NCBI GenBank assembly: GCA_947304185.1
Contig: CAMZAM010000003.1
Location: forward strand, 62,001 to 126,000
Length of the DNA stretch: 64,000 nt
Direction: 5' to 3'
From: an uncultured Bacteroidales bacterium
GTDB lineage: Bacteria; Bacteroidota; Bacteroidia; Bacteroidales; F082
Below, piece after piece: positions 61,214 through 64,000 of the stretch. Positions within the stretch are counted from its first letter, which is position 1. Each line of letters begins with the position of its first letter. The position numbers and the translations under genes were made by a program. The notes beneath the pieces were generated by a model, which did no database searches, was not told the origin of the DNA, and was given only the letters and a program-made list of their open reading frames with translations.

Positions 61214-63340
61214 TTATTTCAAACCACGTGCCTCCAGATATGGCTCTATGCTCGGCTCCTGACCGCGGAACTTCTTGTACTGCACCATGCCTTCGTCGTT
61301 ACCGCATTCCTGTAAGCAGTTGATTCTGAATGACTTGGCAAGATCTGGGTTAAACAGGTCGCCCGACTCCTTGAAGTAGTTGAAAGCGTCCTTGTCCAGC
61401 ACCTCGGCCCAAGTGTAGGCATAATAACCTGCACTGTAGCCGCCGCTGAACACATGCGAGAAGTTGGTGCTGCGATAACGTGGCTGAATCTCGTGGATCA
61501 AGCCGATGGCACGCATCTGCTGTGCTTCAAACTCATCTACATCAAGGTTATTGATTTCGTCGATGTCGGTGAGCTCATGGTATCTCATATCCAAGATAGA
61601 TGCTGCGATGAGCTCGGTGGTGTTGAAGCCTTGGTTGAACAAAGCGCTATTTTCAATCTTTTCGATGAGGCTGTCAGGCATGACCTCGCCAGTCTGATAA
61701 TGTTTGGCATACATGCGGATGACTTCAGGCTCTGCAGCCCAGTTTTCCATGATCTGTGAAGGAAGTTCAACATAGTCGTGAGGCACGCTGCCGCATGTTC
61801 TGCTGTATTTACCTTTCGAGAAGAAGGCGTGCAGCGAGTGTCCGAACTCATGCCACATGGTCTCTGTCTCGTCCCAGTTGAGAAGGGCAGGGGTGTCGCC
61901 CGATGCCGGCGTGAAGTTCATAACCAATTGAATGAGAGCGGGATGCCACACTCCGTCGATGTCGTAGCCGCCTTCGCGGAAGCCGGTGCACCATGCGCCG
62001 CTGCTCTTTGACTCACGCGGATAGAAATCGAGATAAAGTAGTCCTAATATCGAGCCGTCGAAGTCTTTCACCTCGTAGGTCTCAACGCCCTCAAAATATA
62101 CAGGAATGTCGTTTCTCTGCTCGAATGTCACGCCGTATAACTTATTGGCAGCCATAAACATACCGTCGCGGACGTTGTCCAACGAGAGGTATGGACGGAT
62201 CTGATTCTCATCGAAATCATATTTTGCCTTGCGGAGCTTCTCAGCGAAATACCACCAGTCACTGCGAGTAATTTCAATAGGTTCTGCATTGCCGTTGTTG
62301 CTATACAGACACTGCATCTCATGACGTTCTTTCTTTGCCAGCTCGTTGGCCGAATAGAAGATGTCGTCGAGGAATTTGTCGACAGTGGCTGCATTCTTGG
62401 CCATATTGTTATCGAGCACGTAATTTGCGTAGTTGTCGAAGCCGAAAAGCTGTGCCTTCTGCAGTCTCAACGCCAGCATTTCCTTGATGATAGCTTTGTT
62501 GTCGTACTCGTTGTTATTATCGCAGCGATTGTAATAAGCATTGTAAATCTTTTCGCGCAATATTGAGTTATCTGAATAGGTGAGGAACGGGATGAGGCTC
62601 GGCTTGCTCAGCGTGAATGCCCATTTGCCTTCCATGCCGTCTTTCTTAGCCTGCTCTGCTGCTGCGTCGATGCTCGACTGTGGCAGACCCGCGAGGTCGG
62701 CCTCGTTGTCGATTACGAGTTTGAAGTTGCTGTTTTCCTTCAGAAGGTTGTTGCCGAACTGCAGGCTCAAGATAGAGAGTTTCTCGTTGATCTCGCGCAG
62801 TTTAGCCTGGTCGTCGGTGTTCAGGCCTGCACCGCTGCGGATGAAGTCTTTATAATATTTCTCAACCACGCGGTTTTGCTGGTCGTCGAGACCCATCTCA
62901 GTGCGATGGTCGTAAACATATTTAATCTTTTCGAAAAGCACAGGATTCATAGCGATATCGTCACTGTGTGCAGTGATCATTGGCATCACTTCTTCAGCGA
63001 TTGCCAGCATCTCGTCGTCGCTCATGCATTCCATCATGTTGAAAAACACGCCGCTGACTTTGTTGAGCAGCTTGCCTGACTTATCAAAAGCCCAGATGGT
63101 GTTGTTGAAGTTCGGGGTCTCTGCGTTGTTGCAGATCGCCTCGATTTCGGCCTTCTGCTGCTTCATTCCTTCGATGATAGCAGGCTTATAATGCTCGTTT
63201 TTAATTTTGTCGAACGCCGGAGCTTCGAGATATGTTCCATAGTCGGAGAAGAATGGATTTTCGTTGCAACTGTCTGAGTTACATGAAGTTAAGCCAATAA
63301 CACTCATTGCAAAAATGATTAAGATGTTTTTAATTTTCAT
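61214..63340 (-). CDS. M3-family oligopeptidase/peptidyl-dipeptidase, lipoprotein
   Basis: The 708-residue zinc peptidase has the HEFGH motif in TMWHEFGHSLHAFF (near residue 495) and the supporting AAEPEVIRMYAKHY stretch. FSGGYSAGYYAYTWAEVLDKDAF near the end is typical of Dcp/oligopeptidase A. The N-terminus carries a lipobox (VIGLTSC), so it is probably membrane-anchored in the periplasm or at the surface, unlike cytoplasmic OpdA. It would trim peptides made by the secreted proteases of this organism. Its promoter faces away from the debranching enzyme gene. Confidence 0.94.
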   Translation of the reverse strand: MKIKNILIIFAMSVIGLTSCNSDSCNENPFFSDYGTYLEAPAFDKIKNEHYKPAIIEGMKQQKAEIEAICNNAETPNFNNTIWAFDKSGKLLNKVSGVFFNMMECMSDDEMLAIAEEVMPMITAHSDDIAMNPVLFEKIKYVYDHRTEMGLDDQQNRVVEKYYKDFIRSGAGLNTDDQAKLREINEKLSILSLQFGNNLLKENSNFKLVIDNEADLAGLPQSSIDAAAEQAKKDGMEGKWAFTLSKPSLIPFLTYSDNSILREKIYNAYYNRCDNNNEYDNKAIIKEMLALRLQKAQLFGFDNYANYVLDNNMAKNAATVDKFLDDIFYSANELAKKERHEMQCLYSNNGNAEPIEITRSDWWYFAEKLRKAKYDFDENQIRPYLSLDNVRDGMFMAANKLYGVTFEQRNDIPVYFEGVETYEVKDFDGSILGLLYLDFYPRESKSSGAWCTGFREGGYDIDGVWHPALIQLVMNFTPASGDTPALLNWDETETMWHEFGHSLHAFFSKGKYSRTCGSVPHDYVELPSQIMENWAAEPEVIRMYAKHYQTGEVMPDSLIEKIENSALFNQGFNTTELIAASILDMRYHELTDIDEINNLDVDEFEAQQMRAIGLIHEIQPRYRSTNFSHVFSGGYSAGYYAYTWAEVLDKDAFNYFKESGDLFNPDLAKSFRINCLQECGNDEGMVQYKKFRGQEPSIEPYLEARGLK

Positions 63341-63365
63341 GATTTTATGATATTAGTACAAGTTG

Positions 63366-63373
63366 CAAAGATA
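63366..63373 (-). promoter_or_regulatory. -7 box of the M3 peptidase gene
   Basis: On the minus strand TATCTTTG followed by CAAC fits the consensus, 25 bp upstream of the start. No -33 TTG is evident. Confidence 0.6.
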
Positions 63374-63407
63374 CGAAAAAATCTTGGTTAAAAAATTACT
63401 TTTTTTC

Positions 63408-63438
63408 TTGTTTTTTATTTTTAAATATGATATATTTG
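63408..63438 (+). promoter_or_regulatory. Promoter of the glycogen debranching enzyme gene
   Basis: TTG (63408-63410), 20 bp and TATATTTG (63431-63438) followed by CAAG give a good Bacteroidota promoter. The ATG is 34 bp downstream. Confidence 0.7.
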
Positions 63439-63471
63439 CAAGTTCAATAACTCCAAACTAATAACTATAAG

Positions 63472-64000
63472 ATGGCTTATATCTCTTTCGACAAACGGCA
63501 ATTGGTGAACCTTGAGTTCACAATGAACAAGGAGATTTTGCGCTCCAACCGCTCGGGAGCTTTCTACAACACTACGATAATCGGATGTAATACGAGAAAA
63601 TACCACGGATTACTGGTCGTTCCGCAGCCTCAGCTCGACAACAACAACCATGTTTTGCTGTCGCAGATCGACGAGACGATTATCGCGAATAAAGAGGAGT
63701 TCCACCTTGGAGTGCATGAATATATGGACGGCACGGTGGCACCGCGTGGTCATAAGTATCTGCGCGAGTTTACAGCCGAGCCAATCCCTAAGCTGAAATA
63801 CCGCGTCGGAAGCTCGATTCTGACGAAAGAATATATCTTCGAAGAGAAAGAGCCACGAATCCTCATCCGTTACACCCTTTTGGACGCTGCACAGCCTATC
63901 ACGTTGCGACTCATGCCGTTCCTGGCATTCCGTAACGTTCACATGGTTACGCATGAGAACTACGATGCCAACCGCCGCTATATCCAGCTGAAAAACGGCG
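63472..64000 (+). CDS. Glycogen debranching enzyme (amylo-alpha-1,6-glucosidase), N-terminal part
   Basis: The frame opens at ATG 63472 and is cut by the window edge after 176 codons. The start MAYISFDKRQLVNLEFTMNKEILRSNRSGAF and the stretches GCNTRKYHGLLVVPQP and FLAFRNVHMVTHEN match the N-terminal domain of the archaeal/bacterial debranching enzyme family, which hydrolyses alpha-1,6 branches of glycogen. The catalytic GH133-type domain lies beyond the window. Confidence 0.88.
   Translation, partial: MAYISFDKRQLVNLEFTMNKEILRSNRSGAFYNTTIIGCNTRKYHGLLVVPQPQLDNNNHVLLSQIDETIIANKEEFHLGVHEYMDGTVAPRGHKYLREFTAEPIPKLKYRVGSSILTKEYIFEEKEPRILIRYTLLDAAQPITLRLMPFLAFRNVHMVTHENYDANRRYIQLKNG

Noticed and set aside
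1-64000. tRNA, rRNA, CRISPR arrays, insertion sequences or prophage
   Set aside because: Reading the intergenic gaps showed none; almost all gaps are under 250 bp and are explained by promoters, hairpins, repeats or the riboswitch.

Overview
The window is chromosomal DNA of an anaerobic, fermentative member of the Bacteroidota, most likely an unclassified Bacteroidales. The evidence is internal. There is a type IX secretion (T9SS/Por) core (GldJ, PorU, PorV, PorX), five large secreted proteins with Por-type C-terminal sorting domains, and a Bacteroidota-type fumarate reductase. Many promoters carry the TAnnTTTG -7 box, often with a TTG/TTTG -33 box about 19-20 nt upstream. No rRNA, tRNA, CRISPR array, phage gene or transposase was seen, and coding density is high.

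Layout. 1-4546 (+): operon of a partial hotdog protein, EtfB, acyl carrier protein, EtfA, acyl-CoA dehydrogenase and FabG. 4606-8356 (-): gldJ, murF, anmK. 8578-13258 (+): porU and porV. 13255-15075 (-): a small gingipain-like C25 protease. 15212-15358 (-): rpmH. 15573-20977 (-): a cassette of two DRTGG proteins, a PHP protein, two GHKL ATPases and an H-cluster protein resembling a sensory [FeFe] hydrogenase, with pepD at the end. 21133-22568 (+): EamA transporter and queH. 22692-31084 (+): a 2699-residue gingipain/adhesin and a small membrane-anchored protein. 31295-35844 (+): HndB-HydB-HydA-HydC [FeFe] hydrogenase. 35940-40089 (-): two tandem C10 (streptopain-like) proteases. 40206-42845 (+): HagA-like adhesin. 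42937-45210 (+): fused NfnAB-type transhydrogenase. 45324-48569 (+): cobalamin riboswitch, BtuB-like receptor, BtuG-like lipoprotein. 48688-52137 (+): frdCAB. 52162-60486 (+): glycosyltransferase, purD, membrane protein, rnhB, porX, tsaE, aroB, aroA. 60470-63340 (-): CCG-domain protein and M3 peptidase. 63472-64000 (+): start of a glycogen debranching enzyme.

How it fits together. The energy genes describe a fermenter that moves electrons among NADH, ferredoxin, NADPH, H2 and fumarate. It has a multisubunit NAD-linked [FeFe] hydrogenase, a fused Nfn, ETF with an acyl-CoA dehydrogenase, and fumarate reductase. The H-cluster/GHKL/DRTGG/PHP cassette is probably the redox or H2 sensing side of this economy. 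The second theme is protein degradation: T9SS exports C25 and C10 cysteine proteases and adhesins, while pepD and an M3 oligopeptidase can finish peptide breakdown.

The two least explained systems are the H-cluster sensor cassette (17049-20977) and the ETF-plus-ACP operon (1-4546). The window also holds several small palindromic repeat families. One member of the GGGACG family lies in frame inside anmK and another inside the sorting domain of a secreted protease.
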